Shown here in pieces: positions 35,414-43,929 of a stretch of DNA of 64,000 nucleotides; the stretch's first letter is position 1, and each line of letters opens with the position of its first letter. The stretch is from Mycobacterium sp. 1164966.3 (GTDB lineage Bacteria > Actinomycetota > Actinomycetes > Mycobacteriales > Mycobacteriaceae), in NCBI RefSeq assembly GCF_001665395.1, contig NZ_LZSG01000067.1:1-64000 (forward strand). Reading direction: 5' to 3'. The notes beneath the pieces were generated by a model. That model saw only the letters and a program-made list of their open reading frames with translations. It was not told the origin of the DNA and did not search any database. Made by a program: the position numbers and the translations under genes.

Positions 35414-36231
35414 TAGTTGATGGTCACCCCGGCATCGACCTTGAACTGCAGTCCTGTGACCCATTTGGACTCGTCGGAAATGAGGAAGAGCACGGCATTA
35501 CTTACATCGACGGGCTCCACGGCCGGCGTGGGCATCGCATTGACGAAGATGGGGATCAGATCGGCCCGCTCCTCGCCCAGGATGGTTCCGAAGGACGGCG
35601 GAATCATCCCGGTATGTGCACCGGTCGGAAGCACAGAATTGACGCGCACATTCTTCGCTGCCAATTCGTTGGCCAGGGCCAGCGTGAGGCCGACCACGCC
35701 GTACTTTGCCGCGGTGTAGGGCGACTGTAAGGGAAAGCCCTTGATGGCACCCGCCGAGCTGATGTTGACCAGGCTGCCGCCGCCCTGGGCGAGCAAGTGG
35801 GGAATCGCGGCGGCACAGGTGTTCCACACTCCGATCAGATTTACGTCGACCACGGTGCGCCACTGATCTGCAGTCGTCTTGTCCCATGTCGCGACCGTCA
35901 GCACACCGGCGTTGGCCACCGCACCGTCCAGTCCGCCCAGCTCGGCGACGCCATCGTCGACGGCGGAACGTAACTGTTCCTCGTCGCGGACGTCGGCGAC
36001 GCAACTCACACAGCGACGGCCGAAATCCCTTACCAGACGCGCTGTTTCGGCGAGGTCCTGTTCCGTCGCCAACGCATACTCCAGCTCTGGAAGGGATTGG
36101 CAGATGTCGACCAGGATCAGGTCCGCCCCTTCCTCCGCGAGCCGCAGCGCGTGGCTGCGCCCCAAACCTCGGGCGGCACCGGTGATGAGTACGCGCTTGC
36201 CGCCAACGCGTCCCGACGGTGATGCCTTCAC
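35413..36231 (-). CDS. Mycofactocin-type short-chain dehydrogenase
   Basis: A 272-residue SDR with the cofactor motif LITGAARGLGRSHALRLAEEG, the Asp-containing LILVDIC, and the catalytic Ser/Tyr/Lys in NISSAGAIKG and YTAAKYGVVG. The block LATEQDLAETARLVRDFGRR followed by VADVRDEEQL is typical of the mycofactocin-coupled SDR group, whose NAD stays bound and is re-oxidised by the peptide-derived cofactor mycofactocin. Its substrate would be an alcohol. It starts at GTG 36231, immediately after the preceding stop codon with no gap, and belongs to operon A. Confidence 0.87.
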   Translation of the reverse strand: MKASPSGRVGGKRVLITGAARGLGRSHALRLAEEGADLILVDICQSLPELEYALATEQDLAETARLVRDFGRRCVSCVADVRDEEQLRSAVDDGVAELGGLDGAVANAGVLTVATWDKTTADQWRTVVDVNLIGVWNTCAAAIPHLLAQGGGSLVNISSAGAIKGFPLQSPYTAAKYGVVGLTLALANELAAKNVRVNSVLPTGAHTGMIPPSFGTILGEERADLIPIFVNAMPTPAVEPVDVSNAVLFLISDESKWVTGLQFKVDAGVTIN

Positions 36232-37314
36232 CTACCGGTCGTTCCACATCAGCCCGCGCATCGTCGCGGACAGAGGTATGTCCTCCACCGCGACGAGGCC
36301 TTGCGGCGCGCGACATACCCAATCGATGGCGTTGACTGCTCGACCCGCCGTCGAGATACAACCGGCGTCAGTGGGATCGAGAACCGGATGTGAAACGTGC
36401 GTGTTGATCTCCACCCTTGGTTCTCCCTCCACGACCACGCGGTGTACGCCGGTGTGCCCGTCGGGTGGGAATTCCCAGTCGGGCGCGGCGGCGGTGGTAA
36501 GTCGGGTGACGTGCTCGAGGGTGATCACCGGTTCGCCGTCGCGAACACCCTCGGTGGCGAATCGAACCGCGGCCATCTGTCCTGGTTCAACAGTCATCAT
36601 TGTGCAGTCGATCCGCTCGGGCGTGAACCAGCGTTCGGTGCGCTGGCGTACTTCGTCGAGTTTGATGTCGAGATGGCCGGCCAGACTGCGCACCTGACCA
36701 CCCCACATCGAAACCACTACCCCGGGCAGGAACAGCATCGGCGGGTCGTCGTCAGCGGCGGTACCGAAACCCATTGCCGCACCGGTGAATTCAGCATCAT
36801 CATAGTTGCCGTAGTCAAAGATCTCCTGCACGGTGATCGACGAGACACGGGTGGTCAGGCTGACGGCGGCGTGCACCAGCGTATCGCCAGAGAATCCGGG
36901 ATCGATGCCATTGACGTAGAGCGAGGAGTTCCCGGCCTCACAGGCACGCTCCAGGGGCGCCCGCAACCAGTCGTCGGCGTGATGCGGCGTGACGAGCCAA
37001 ACCATCGACGTGCCGACGACATTCGTGCCCGCCGCAAGGAACTTGACCATCTGATCGATTGCCTCCATCGGCCGAGTCTCGCCCTGTGACGTGTAGACGA
37101 CACAGTCGGCGCCGAGGGACACCAGGGCGTCGACGTCATCGGTGGCAATGATGCCGGTCGGCTCGTCGAGTCCGCACAGCTGCGACGCATCCCGGCCGAT
37201 CTTCTGGGCGCTGGCCGCATGCACTCCGACCAGTTCGAGGTCCGGTCTGCCGATGATCGCGCGCAGCGAATGCCGCCCGACGTTCCCCGTCGAGAATTGA
37301 ATTACTCTGCGCAC
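36232..37314 (-). CDS. Diaminopentanoate-dehydrogenase-like protein, paralogue 1
   Basis: A 360-residue NAD(P)-dependent enzyme of the DapB-like/2,4-diaminopentanoate dehydrogenase family. The Rossmann start is RRVIQFSTGNVGRHSLRAI; other family blocks are ASQLCGLDEPTG, DCVVYTSQGE, GTNVVGTSMVWL and YVNGIDPGFSGDTL. Members are annotated as amine dehydrogenases or dihydrodipicolinate reductases, with the true substrate unknown in mycobacteria. GTG 37314 is chosen because GAAGGGGAAG lies 6 bases upstream and the Rossmann fold begins at once. It is one of three paralogues in 9 kb (others at 38949 and 45098). It abuts the mycofactocin-type SDR gene. Confidence 0.82.
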   Translation of the reverse strand: MRRVIQFSTGNVGRHSLRAIIGRPDLELVGVHAASAQKIGRDASQLCGLDEPTGIIATDDVDALVSLGADCVVYTSQGETRPMEAIDQMVKFLAAGTNVVGTSMVWLVTPHHADDWLRAPLERACEAGNSSLYVNGIDPGFSGDTLVHAAVSLTTRVSSITVQEIFDYGNYDDAEFTGAAMGFGTAADDDPPMLFLPGVVVSMWGGQVRSLAGHLDIKLDEVRQRTERWFTPERIDCTMMTVEPGQMAAVRFATEGVRDGEPVITLEHVTRLTTAAAPDWEFPPDGHTGVHRVVVEGEPRVEINTHVSHPVLDPTDAGCISTAGRAVNAIDWVCRAPQGLVAVEDIPLSATMRGLMWNDR

Positions 37315-37342
37315 TGCAGGCTTCCCCTTCGCCACTTCAGGA

Positions 37343-38131
37343 TCAGTAGTCGGGTATCGGCAGCGGCGAATTGTTCGAGTCGATGCCGCCGTCCACGTGG
37401 AATGTCGCGTTGGTGGCGTAACAGTCGCGCGTGCAGAGATACACCGCAAGCCGGCCGAGATCCTCCACGTGGCCCAGACGATGAAGCGGCGTGGCCTCTT
37501 GCATCTTCTCCAGCGACCCGGGCATCAGATCCAGGCTGCTCTGCAGACCGTCTGTGGCGAATGAGCCAAGCGCGATGGCGTTGACACGAATCTTTGGCGC
37601 CAGTTCTTGTGCCATGGCGCGCGTCAGCGCCTCGAGACCGCCTTTGGCGACGCAATAGGCGGTCAACGCCCGAATCCCGAACCGGGCTGAACCCGACGAG
37701 ATGTTGATGATGGAACCATGTCCGGCATCGAGCATGTGCGGGGCCACGAGCTGACTCATGATGAAGGCCGAGGTCACGCACCAGTCGAAGGTATGCCGGA
37801 AATCTTCGTCGGTGATGTCTAGGAAGCGCGCGTAGGTAGAGCCACCGACGTTGTTGACGAGAATGTCGATGCGGCCGAAGCGCTCCATGGCCGTGTTGAC
37901 GACGCGCTCTCCGTCCGAACGGCTCATCGCATCGGCAACCAGTGCCAGGCCCTTGCCGCCAACCTCCTCGATGCCCTCAATTGAGCGCACGATCTCCGAC
38001 TCGGTACGTGCGGTGCCCACAATCGTGGCGCCGGCCTCTGCCAAGACCCGGGCGATCCCGGCCCCTACCCCACGCCCCGCACCCGTGACAATCGCGACCT
38101 GTCCATCCAGCCGGAACTGCTCCAATGCCAT
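37343..38131 (-). CDS. Short-chain dehydrogenase/reductase, first gene of operon A
   Basis: A 262-residue classical SDR: cofactor motif AIVTGAGRGVGAGIARVLAE, NNVGG after strand 4, catalytic Ser in IINISSGSARFG, YCVAKGG with Tyr and Lys, and a C-terminal ATFHVDGGIDSN. It oxidises an alcohol or reduces a ketone, possibly steroid- or terpenoid-like, but that is a guess. ATG 38131 is selected because GAAGGGG lies 7 bases upstream; an ORF extension to 38167 lacks support. A well-spaced promoter and the TGACTAAAGTCA palindrome are directly upstream, and the TetR gene is divergent. Confidence 0.88.
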   Translation of the reverse strand: MALEQFRLDGQVAIVTGAGRGVGAGIARVLAEAGATIVGTARTESEIVRSIEGIEEVGGKGLALVADAMSRSDGERVVNTAMERFGRIDILVNNVGGSTYARFLDITDEDFRHTFDWCVTSAFIMSQLVAPHMLDAGHGSIINISSGSARFGIRALTAYCVAKGGLEALTRAMAQELAPKIRVNAIALGSFATDGLQSSLDLMPGSLEKMQEATPLHRLGHVEDLGRLAVYLCTRDCYATNATFHVDGGIDSNNSPLPIPDY

Positions 38132-38166
38132 GCTGGCCCCTTCATTCGTATCGTGTGCGCCGTTCA

Positions 38167-38195
38167 ATCTAAGAACGCAGCCTGACTAAAGTCAA
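38167..38195 (-). promoter_or_regulatory. Promoter and operator of operon A
   Basis: On the minus strand TTGACT (38195-38190) and TTAGAT (38172-38167) are separated by exactly 17 bases, a good SigA-like promoter for the SDR gene 36 bases further on. The palindrome TGACTAAAGTCA at 38183-38194 covers the -35 box. The same palindrome with one changed centre base occurs at 40.2 kb, and the divergent TetR gene lies close by, so this is probably its operator. Confidence 0.65.
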
Positions 38196-38338
38196 TGAAC
38201 GGGTCAGCGCTAAACACGCTCCTACATTGTCAGTGCGACGAGGGCCGAGGCGGACAAGCCTTTCTGAGGAGCACGGATCATGATGTTTGCGTTACTCTCG
38301 TAAGTCCTGGGTGAGTCAGGTCAACTGTGAGGAAAGAA

Positions 38339-38938
38339 ATGGCTGTGACGGACAGGCTGTCTGCGCGAGAAGCGAAACGCTTGCAGACGAGGGAGCGATT
38401 GATGGGTGCCGCGATCGCGGAGTTCACCAGAGCGGGGATGGCCGAGGCCGACGTAAGTGCCATTGTGGCGGCAGCGGGGGTCGCCCACGGAACCTTCTTC
38501 TTCCACTTCCCGACCAAGGAGCATGTCCTGCTGGAGTTGGAGCGTCGGGAAGAAGACCGCATAGCCAGGCAATTCGCGCAGTTCTTGAAGTCCGACCACG
38601 ATCTTGCATCCGCCTTGCACGAGGCCGTGCTCCTGGTCGTCGGATTGGAACGTCGACTGGGCTATCTCCTCTTCAATGACTTTCTTGCGCTGCACTTTTC
38701 CCAGACTCGTCCGCCTACTGAAGACGGCAGGGATCACCCCTTGATCGTCTTGGTTGCCCAGGAGATCGCGCTGGCTCAGGAACGCGGTGAGGCGGACGAG
38801 AAAGTGAATCCCATGAACAGCGCGGTGTTCTTCTTGCTCGGCCTCTACGCTTTGTTGGTCACTACGAATCACTGGCCGACCGGCCACGCCCTGCTGGAAG
38901 ACTACGTCGCGAGGACGTTGCGGAGTGTGAAGCCCTGA
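38339..38938 (+). CDS. TetR-family regulator, probable controller of operons A and B
   Basis: A 199-residue TetR repressor-like protein. The N-terminal helix-turn-helix region spans TRERLMGAAIAEFTRAG, VSAIVAAAGVAHGTFFFHFP and KEHVLLELERR; the remaining helical domain would bind a ligand, perhaps a pathway intermediate or acyl-CoA. ATG 38339 is chosen with GAGGAAAG just upstream; GTG 38327 and GTG 38345 are alternatives. The gene is divergent from operon A and convergent with the dehydrogenase-like gene at 38949. Matching palindromes before operon A and before operon B support control of both, which is inference from site sharing. Confidence 0.85.
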   Translation: MAVTDRLSAREAKRLQTRERLMGAAIAEFTRAGMAEADVSAIVAAAGVAHGTFFFHFPTKEHVLLELERREEDRIARQFAQFLKSDHDLASALHEAVLLVVGLERRLGYLLFNDFLALHFSQTRPPTEDGRDHPLIVLVAQEIALAQERGEADEKVNPMNSAVFFLLGLYALLVTTNHWPTGHALLEDYVARTLRSVKP

Positions 38939-38948
38939 TCCGCGCGCG

Positions 38949-40076
38949 TCAGGGGCGTATCACTCCGCGCAGGGGCATGAGCCCGAGTTCCTTGTGGGAG
39001 AGGAATCCCGGCGGTGCGTCGCAGACTGCGGGGATCGCGTTCGCGGGACCCATCGCCGTCCAGGTGTAGCCGGGCAAAGCGTAGCCGCCGTCCGGGTCCT
39101 GAGCCCCTTGGAGGATCAACTCCGTGGATGAGTCGCCTTCGATCACGATCCGGTAGTGATAGTGCTGAGGCCAATTCTCCTGTGGCTCAATGGCATCGTA
39201 GGTGTCCATTGTGTAGATCTCGTGAAAGACGATGAGCGGCCGGCCCTCGACCCACGCTGTCCATTTGTGATGCTGGCGGGCGACGGTGCCCGCCTTGATC
39301 ACGCCCTTGAAGCCCGGCATGTCGCTGGTCTCCCCTCCTTCGAAGGGAATGTCACGCGTGGCGGCCCCAAGCTCCACCTCCGTCGTGTACCGTTCGACCG
39401 TTTTACCCATATTCTCGACGATCATGGCCATCGACTGGGCGAACAGTGGCCAGGCTTGCCCCAGCAGATTCGGGCCGTCCTCGAACCCGGCGGGATCGCT
39501 CCCCATCCCCATCTCGAACAAGTACTTCAGGGTGTCCCTGCCGAAATTCACGACTTCGTAGATGTGGATGATGTCGATCTGGCTGACGATTCGGGCCAGC
39601 GTCAAGACAAGAAGATCTCCCGCGAAACCGGGGTTGATACCACCTGCGTGGAACGACGTACCGCCCTCCAGGCACGCGGCATGGATCTTGTCGATGTCCG
39701 CCTGACTGTGCTCGGTTCGGTACCACCACGCGCCACCCGACGCCACCACATTTTTCCCGCCGCGCAGCAGGCGGCACACTTCATCGGGATCGGACCACAG
39801 CGGCGCATAGAACACGCAGTCGGCATCCAGGGCCTCGATCGCTGCCTTGTCGTCGGTAGCGAGCACCCCGGTCGGTGGTTTACCGCAGAGCTCGCCGGCG
39901 TCCTTGCCAACCTTTTCCGGCCGGTTGCAAAGCACTCCGACCAGTTCGTAGGCCGGGTTATGGGCAAAATGGCGGAGCGCCACCGTTCCGACGTTGCCGA
40001 CGCCCCATTGGATGACCCGATACTTCCTCTCGGCCACCGGCTTTCGAGTCGCTGTCTGCTCGTGGGTGAGCGTCAT
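38949..40076 (-). CDS. Diaminopentanoate-dehydrogenase-like protein, paralogue 2
   Basis: A 375-residue DapB-like NAD(P) enzyme with the same plan as the paralogues at 36232 and 45098: YRVIQWGVGNVGTVALRHF, GELCGKPPTGVLATDD, DCVFYAPLWSDPDEV, GKNVVASGGAWWY and HAGGINPGFAGDLLVL. ATG 40076 follows AAAGGAG by 7 bases, a clear ribosome binding site, so the longer frame to 40196 is rejected. It is divergent from operon B, and the shared region holds the second TGACTATAGTCA palindrome. Substrate is unknown. Confidence 0.83.
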   Translation of the reverse strand: MTLTHEQTATRKPVAERKYRVIQWGVGNVGTVALRHFAHNPAYELVGVLCNRPEKVGKDAGELCGKPPTGVLATDDKAAIEALDADCVFYAPLWSDPDEVCRLLRGGKNVVASGGAWWYRTEHSQADIDKIHAACLEGGTSFHAGGINPGFAGDLLVLTLARIVSQIDIIHIYEVVNFGRDTLKYLFEMGMGSDPAGFEDGPNLLGQAWPLFAQSMAMIVENMGKTVERYTTEVELGAATRDIPFEGGETSDMPGFKGVIKAGTVARQHHKWTAWVEGRPLIVFHEIYTMDTYDAIEPQENWPQHYHYRIVIEGDSSTELILQGAQDPDGGYALPGYTWTAMGPANAIPAVCDAPPGFLSHKELGLMPLRGVIRP

Positions 40077-40166
40077 TGCTACTCCTTTGCATGCACCGAC
40101 ACTTCGACCAACCAGTGGCTCTTCGCCGGACACACGGCGCCGGCGCAGGAGGCTGGGCGCCCGCTG

Positions 40167-40221
40167 AGCGTAGGCACTTCCTGAACAGCATGTCAACGGC
40201 GTAAAGGCTGACTATAGTCAG
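40167..40221. promoter_or_regulatory. Divergent promoter region with second TetR-type operator
   Basis: The perfect 14-bp palindrome CTGACTATAGTCAG lies at 40208-40221. On the minus strand TTGACA (40196-40191) and TACGCT (40172-40167) are 18 bases apart and would drive the dehydrogenase-like gene. On the plus strand a -10-like TATAGT at 40227-40232 follows the palindrome, upstream of GAGGAGGG and the GTG start at 40272. The palindrome is the same as that at 38183 except for one centre base. Confidence 0.65.
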
Positions 40222-40271
40222 TCTGTTATAGTGCACGAGCGTCTCCACTCAGCCTCTGATGAGGAGGGTTC

Positions 40272-41015
40272 GTGAATCTGCCGAAGCTACAACAGCGCAA
40301 ATCCGGCGGCGTTGGCACCGCGGGAGAAACCGACTCCGCGCGACCCGAGCTGACTTTCGACGAGCACATGGAGCAATCGCAACGCGCACAACGTCAGGCT
40401 GACAAATGGCTTATCTCTGGCAGTCTCCTGATCGGCACCGCCGCCTTGGGCATCTTCGGGCTGCCACTTTTTCTCTGGGGAGTGCGGTTGCTGCGCCGCG
40501 CCCAGCGGGACGGACTCTCGGTTCGTCCGACATTGGTCACGTTGCTCGGCTATCTCGTCATCATCGACGCTGCCATCAATACCGTGGGATGGGCGCTTGA
40601 CCTGATCGCGAATCACAGTCTGCTGGCTCGCGTGCTGCTGAACGGCTGGGGCAACATGTTTGATGCGGGCTATTTCTGGCATTACAACGAGCTGTGGGTC
40701 GGCGGTGCGGCGGGCCCGGGCGAAAAGGCTTGGGAAGTCGGCCTGATTCTGACCGTCTTCACCATGCGCATTGCCGCCGCCATCGGCTTCCTGCAAATGA
40801 AACGTTGGGGCCACCAGTGGATGGTCATCACCTGCTGGATGGGTGTGGTGATCTGGGTCGGATACGTCTTCAACATGACGATGTTCGCCGACGTGCGCTT
40901 CGCCGGTGTCGTGTTGCCGGTTGTCGGCTGGTGGCTCTACGACATCTTCTACATCACTCCCTTCCTCGCGATTCCCTATCTTCATACCGTCAACCGAGAA
41001 ATCTTTTCCGACTGA
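40272..41015 (+). CDS. Five-helix membrane protein, copy 1 of operon B
   Basis: I do not recognise this 247-residue family. It has an acidic/basic N-terminal segment (about 1-45) and five likely helices: SGSLLIGTAALGIFG, TLVTLLGYLVIIDAA, VGLILTVFTMRIAAAIGF, MVITCWMGVVIWVGYVF and VVLPVVGWWLYDIFYI. Between helices 2 and 3 is a conserved loop, WGNMFDAGYFWHYNELW. Further conserved His residues occur in RWGHQWM and YLHTVNREIF and could bind metal or haem. The copy at 43926 is nearly identical from helix 2 onward. GTG 40272 follows GAGGAGGG. This is the first gene of operon B, behind the second operator. Confidence 0.85.
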   Translation: MNLPKLQQRKSGGVGTAGETDSARPELTFDEHMEQSQRAQRQADKWLISGSLLIGTAALGIFGLPLFLWGVRLLRRAQRDGLSVRPTLVTLLGYLVIIDAAINTVGWALDLIANHSLLARVLLNGWGNMFDAGYFWHYNELWVGGAAGPGEKAWEVGLILTVFTMRIAAAIGFLQMKRWGHQWMVITCWMGVVIWVGYVFNMTMFADVRFAGVVLPVVGWWLYDIFYITPFLAIPYLHTVNREIFSD

Positions 41016-41296
41016 TTACGTTCTCACCGAGGGTATTTCGATGATCGACAGCAATGAGCAAGCCTCGCATGGGCAGGCGTTTGGATCCCTCGGCGGCCTA
41101 GACAGACGTCCGCCGCGACCGTTACCGTTGACTTCAATCAGTAAAACGGAGGGCAAAGGGTGGGCCATGCTGTCACCGGCTAACAGCTCCGAACGGGATC
41201 CGCGTGTCAGGCGCCACCCACGGGCCGCGGCTCGGATGTCTGCGCTGCGGATCACGCGTCTGTTGGCTGGGAGTGCGTCGCCAAGGAGGTTGAATT

Positions 41297-41401
41297 ATGG
41301 GTTATCTGTGGGAGATCCTTCGCTACGTCGCCGCTTGGGGCGGGACCGGCCTGATCATCCTGTTCTGGTATTGGCTCTTCTCCAACATCGGTACGTTCTG
41401 A
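41297..41401 (+). CDS. Single-helix membrane protein, 34 aa
   Basis: A tiny gene with a strong ribosome binding site: AAGGAGG 7 bases before ATG 41297. The product is MGYLWEILRYVAAWGG followed by a helix (TGLIILFWYWLFS) and NIGTF. It is a single aromatic-rich membrane span with almost no soluble part, like the small subunits of membrane oxidases. It lies between the first five-helix gene and the VWA gene of operon B. The roughly 280 bases before it contain no convincing gene, although one frame is open. Confidence 0.7.
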   Translation: MGYLWEILRYVAAWGGTGLIILFWYWLFSNIGTF

Positions 41402-41446
41402 GCGGTCGCCGCGAGCCGGGTAGCCGAGCTGCGTGGGATCACGGCA

Positions 41447-42988
41447 ATGGCTGAACTCGCCGATGCGCACGCGCTGGCGCTCGAACGAAGTTGTGCCGTG
41501 ACAGCGGTCGCACTCAGTGAACGACGCCGCGAAGGTGTCCGCCTGGTCACCGGTGACCGGCGCGCTTTTGGGTTGAGCGGAAAGCTCAACTTCGTTCATG
41601 TCCCCTATCCCGCCCCCGAGCTGTCCAGGTCTGAATGGACGCGCAGAACCCTGACATGCGGTGTGGCCCTGCAATGTTCGCCTTCAAAGGAGCGCGTCAC
41701 CGAATATCGCCTGAACGAGTTAACCGGTCGCGAACTGCGCGCACTCACACTTGTCGAAGCCGGTGTCGCCCTCGGCTGGATCGCGTCGCGCTGGCCGGGA
41801 CTGCTGTCCGAAGTCCGACGCGTGCTACCGGAACTCAATAGCGAAGCCGCTGACATGGATGCCACTGAAATGCTCAACCGAGCTGTTGCGCTGGCAGCGA
41901 CGGGGCAGGCGCTCACGGTGCACCCGCTGCTGGGCCGCCTGCCGCTGGCCTACACAATGCCGCAGGGTTTGGCCGACAAGTTGCGGCGCAGCTTTGGCCG
42001 GATGCCTTGGACGACAACGCAGAAGCGGGTGCCGCGACCGTATTCGGTTCCCGTCGGCGGCGACGGCGGCGTCCGCAATCCCAACCTGCCGCCGCCGAGC
42101 CGGCCGCAGGACAACGACTTCGACATCACGCCCGATCATCGGCCCGGCATTCCCTATCCAGAGTGGAATGCGTGGACGAAGAGTTTCATGCGGGACCACG
42201 TGGCGGTTCTCGAGCGGGTGCACACCAGCCGCAGTGGGCAACCCGCCTCCGTCTCCGCCGACCTTCGAAAATGGTTTGAGGAACACACCCATCGCGCGAT
42301 GCAGAATCGCCTAGAAGATGGCTCCGACCTGGATGTCGAACAATACGTGAGCCACTATGTCGACACGGCGACCGGCGAGGCGAGCCAACCCCGTATCTTC
42401 CGCGAACTGCTGCCCAGCGGCCGCGACGTCACCACCGCGCTGCTGCTGGACGGGAGTTCATCGTTGGGTGTGCACGGCGGCCGCATCTTCCGACTGGAAT
42501 TGGCTTGTGCCGACGCGCTTTCGCGCGCGATGAATCGTGCCCGCGAGCGCCACGGCATCTTCATGTTCACCGGAAATACCCGCCACCGCGTCGAAGTTCG
42601 GTGCCTGAAGGACTTCCAGGACCCCCGGTTTGTGCCGCCCGGCGCCCTGGGGCTGCAGACAAGTGGCTACACCCGACTCGGTGCGCCCCTTCGCCATTTG
42701 ACGAGCCGGCTGCTGGAGCAGCCGTCCGAGCGGCGCCTGCTCATCGTCATCGGCGACGGTCTGATCTCCGATGAAGGCTATGAGGGCCGCTATGCCTGGG
42801 CAGACGCTGCACACGCGGTCGATGAAGCCAACGAAGCAGGGGTGTCGATGTATTACGTCGGCGTCGGTCCAACCCGAGTCGATCCCCTACCGGAGGTGTT
42901 CGGGCCCCGTCGTTCGCAACGCATCCGGCGCGTAGAGGAGCTTCCGCGAGTGCTGGCTCATGTCCATCGTGAACTGGTCGCCGCATGA
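41447..42988 (+). CDS. VWA-domain activator protein (NorD/CbbO-like)
   Basis: A 513-residue protein with a C-terminal von Willebrand A domain. The MIDAS metal site is ALLLDGSSSLGVHG near residue 338 (DxSxS), with the Thr in TSGYTRLGAPL and the Asp in IVIGDGLISDEGY. The N-terminal 300 residues are helical and include a Pro/Asp-rich stretch. Pairing with the overlapping AAA gene (ATGA at 42985) is the NorQ-NorD/CbbQ-CbbO arrangement, in which the VWA partner delivers an AAA ring to a metalloenzyme client and activates it. No Nor or Rubisco genes are present, so the client is probably the membrane proteins encoded around it. Confidence 0.82.
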   Translation: MAELADAHALALERSCAVTAVALSERRREGVRLVTGDRRAFGLSGKLNFVHVPYPAPELSRSEWTRRTLTCGVALQCSPSKERVTEYRLNELTGRELRALTLVEAGVALGWIASRWPGLLSEVRRVLPELNSEAADMDATEMLNRAVALAATGQALTVHPLLGRLPLAYTMPQGLADKLRRSFGRMPWTTTQKRVPRPYSVPVGGDGGVRNPNLPPPSRPQDNDFDITPDHRPGIPYPEWNAWTKSFMRDHVAVLERVHTSRSGQPASVSADLRKWFEEHTHRAMQNRLEDGSDLDVEQYVSHYVDTATGEASQPRIFRELLPSGRDVTTALLLDGSSSLGVHGGRIFRLELACADALSRAMNRARERHGIFMFTGNTRHRVEVRCLKDFQDPRFVPPGALGLQTSGYTRLGAPLRHLTSRLLEQPSERRLLIVIGDGLISDEGYEGRYAWADAAHAVDEANEAGVSMYYVGVGPTRVDPLPEVFGPRRSQRIRRVEELPRVLAHVHRELVAA

Positions 42989-43785
42989 CGGATACCTATC
43001 TCGCTAACGGCAACGAAGTCCAGCTCTTCGAACAGGCCTTCCGCCAACACATGCCGGTGATGCTGACCGGCCCGACTGGGTGTGGCAAGACACGGTTCGT
43101 GGAACACATGGGCCTGCTGTTGGAGCGGCCGGTGGTCACCATCAGTTGCCACGACGATCTGACCAGCTCCGATCTCGTCGGCCGCTTCATGGTCACCGGC
43201 GGCGATGTCGTCTGGACCGATGGTCCACTGACCCGGGCCGTCAAAGCCGGAGCGATCTGCTACCTCGACGAAGTCGTCGAAGCCCGCCACGACTCGTTGG
43301 CCATTCTGCATTCGCTCACCGATCACCGACGATCGCTTTACCTCGACCGTGCCGGCGAGGTCGTGAAAGCGCCGGACACGTTCATGCTCGTGTGTTCGTA
43401 CAATCCGGCATATCGCAGCTCGCTCAAGGAACTCAAACCGTCGTTCCGGCAGCGGTTCGTCACGCTCGCGATGACGTATCTGCCACCCGACCGCGAAGCC
43501 GAGGTCATCGTCGCCGAAGCCGGAATTCCCCTGGCCACGGCGCAGCGGCTGGTCAGATGCGCGGTCGCGATCCGCACCGCCGACGAAGCCTTTCACTTCG
43601 AGCCGCCGTCGACCAGGGTGCTGGTCACCGCTGCGCAGTTGATCGCCGCCGGCGCAACCGAATTGGACGCGGCCGACGCTTGCATACTCGCACCGCTGAG
43701 TACCGACGGCGCCGTCACCGACGGTCTACGTGAAGTCGCGGCAGCCAGCCTGGCCACCCCGAGCGCTTCGAGCAATTCGCCCTAG
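42985..43785 (+). CDS. MoxR-type AAA ATPase (NorQ/CbbQ-like)
   Basis: A 266-residue AAA+ ATPase. Walker A is LTGPTGCGKTRFVEHM near residue 30, Walker B AICYLDEVVEARHDS near 92, sensor 1 VCSYNPAYRSS near 138, and the following SFRQRFVTL carries the arginine finger region. The C-terminal part resembles the CbbQ/NirQ/NorQ extension. In the known pairs the ATPase hexamer remodels the client with its VWA partner; NorQD helps insert the iron centre in nitric oxide reductase. Overlap with the VWA gene and a 15-base gap to the next small gene place it in operon B. Confidence 0.88.
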   Translation: MTDTYLANGNEVQLFEQAFRQHMPVMLTGPTGCGKTRFVEHMGLLLERPVVTISCHDDLTSSDLVGRFMVTGGDVVWTDGPLTRAVKAGAICYLDEVVEARHDSLAILHSLTDHRRSLYLDRAGEVVKAPDTFMLVCSYNPAYRSSLKELKPSFRQRFVTLAMTYLPPDREAEVIVAEAGIPLATAQRLVRCAVAIRTADEAFHFEPPSTRVLVTAAQLIAAGATELDAADACILAPLSTDGAVTDGLREVAAASLATPSASSNSP

Positions 43786-43800
43786 GAAGGAGCAACCTGC

Positions 43801-43929
43801 ATGGATCGACAGGAGCAGAAGCGCAAACGGGCGCTCATCGTATTCCAGATCGTCATTTACGGCTATCTGCTGGTGATGTTCGGAATCCAACTCTATATGT
43901 CATTTGCCCGAGGCTGGTGGGATCTGTGA
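43801..43929 (+). CDS. Single-helix membrane protein, 42 aa
   Basis: A 42-residue gene beginning 8 bases after AGGAAGGAG. The product has a basic start (MDRQEQKRKRA), a single helix (LIVFQIVIYGYLLVMFGI) and a short C-terminus ending FARGWWDL, so the N-terminus should be cytoplasmic. The stop overlaps the start of the second five-helix gene as GTGA, which strongly supports translation. The family is unknown. Together with the 34-aa gene it gives operon B two very small membrane subunits. Confidence 0.75.
   Translation: MDRQEQKRKRALIVFQIVIYGYLLVMFGIQLYMSFARGWWDL

Noticed and set aside
41041..41454. Open frame from ATG 41041 running through the 34-aa gene
   Set aside because: Arg/Ser/Pro-rich without structure, no good ribosome site, and it overlaps the better supported 34-aa gene and the VWA start.
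41447..43785. True nitric oxide reductase operon
   Set aside because: The AAA and VWA proteins are NorQ/NorD-like, but neither NorB nor NorC (12-helix haem protein, cytochrome c) is encoded nearby and no CXXCH motif was seen in the neighbouring membrane proteins.
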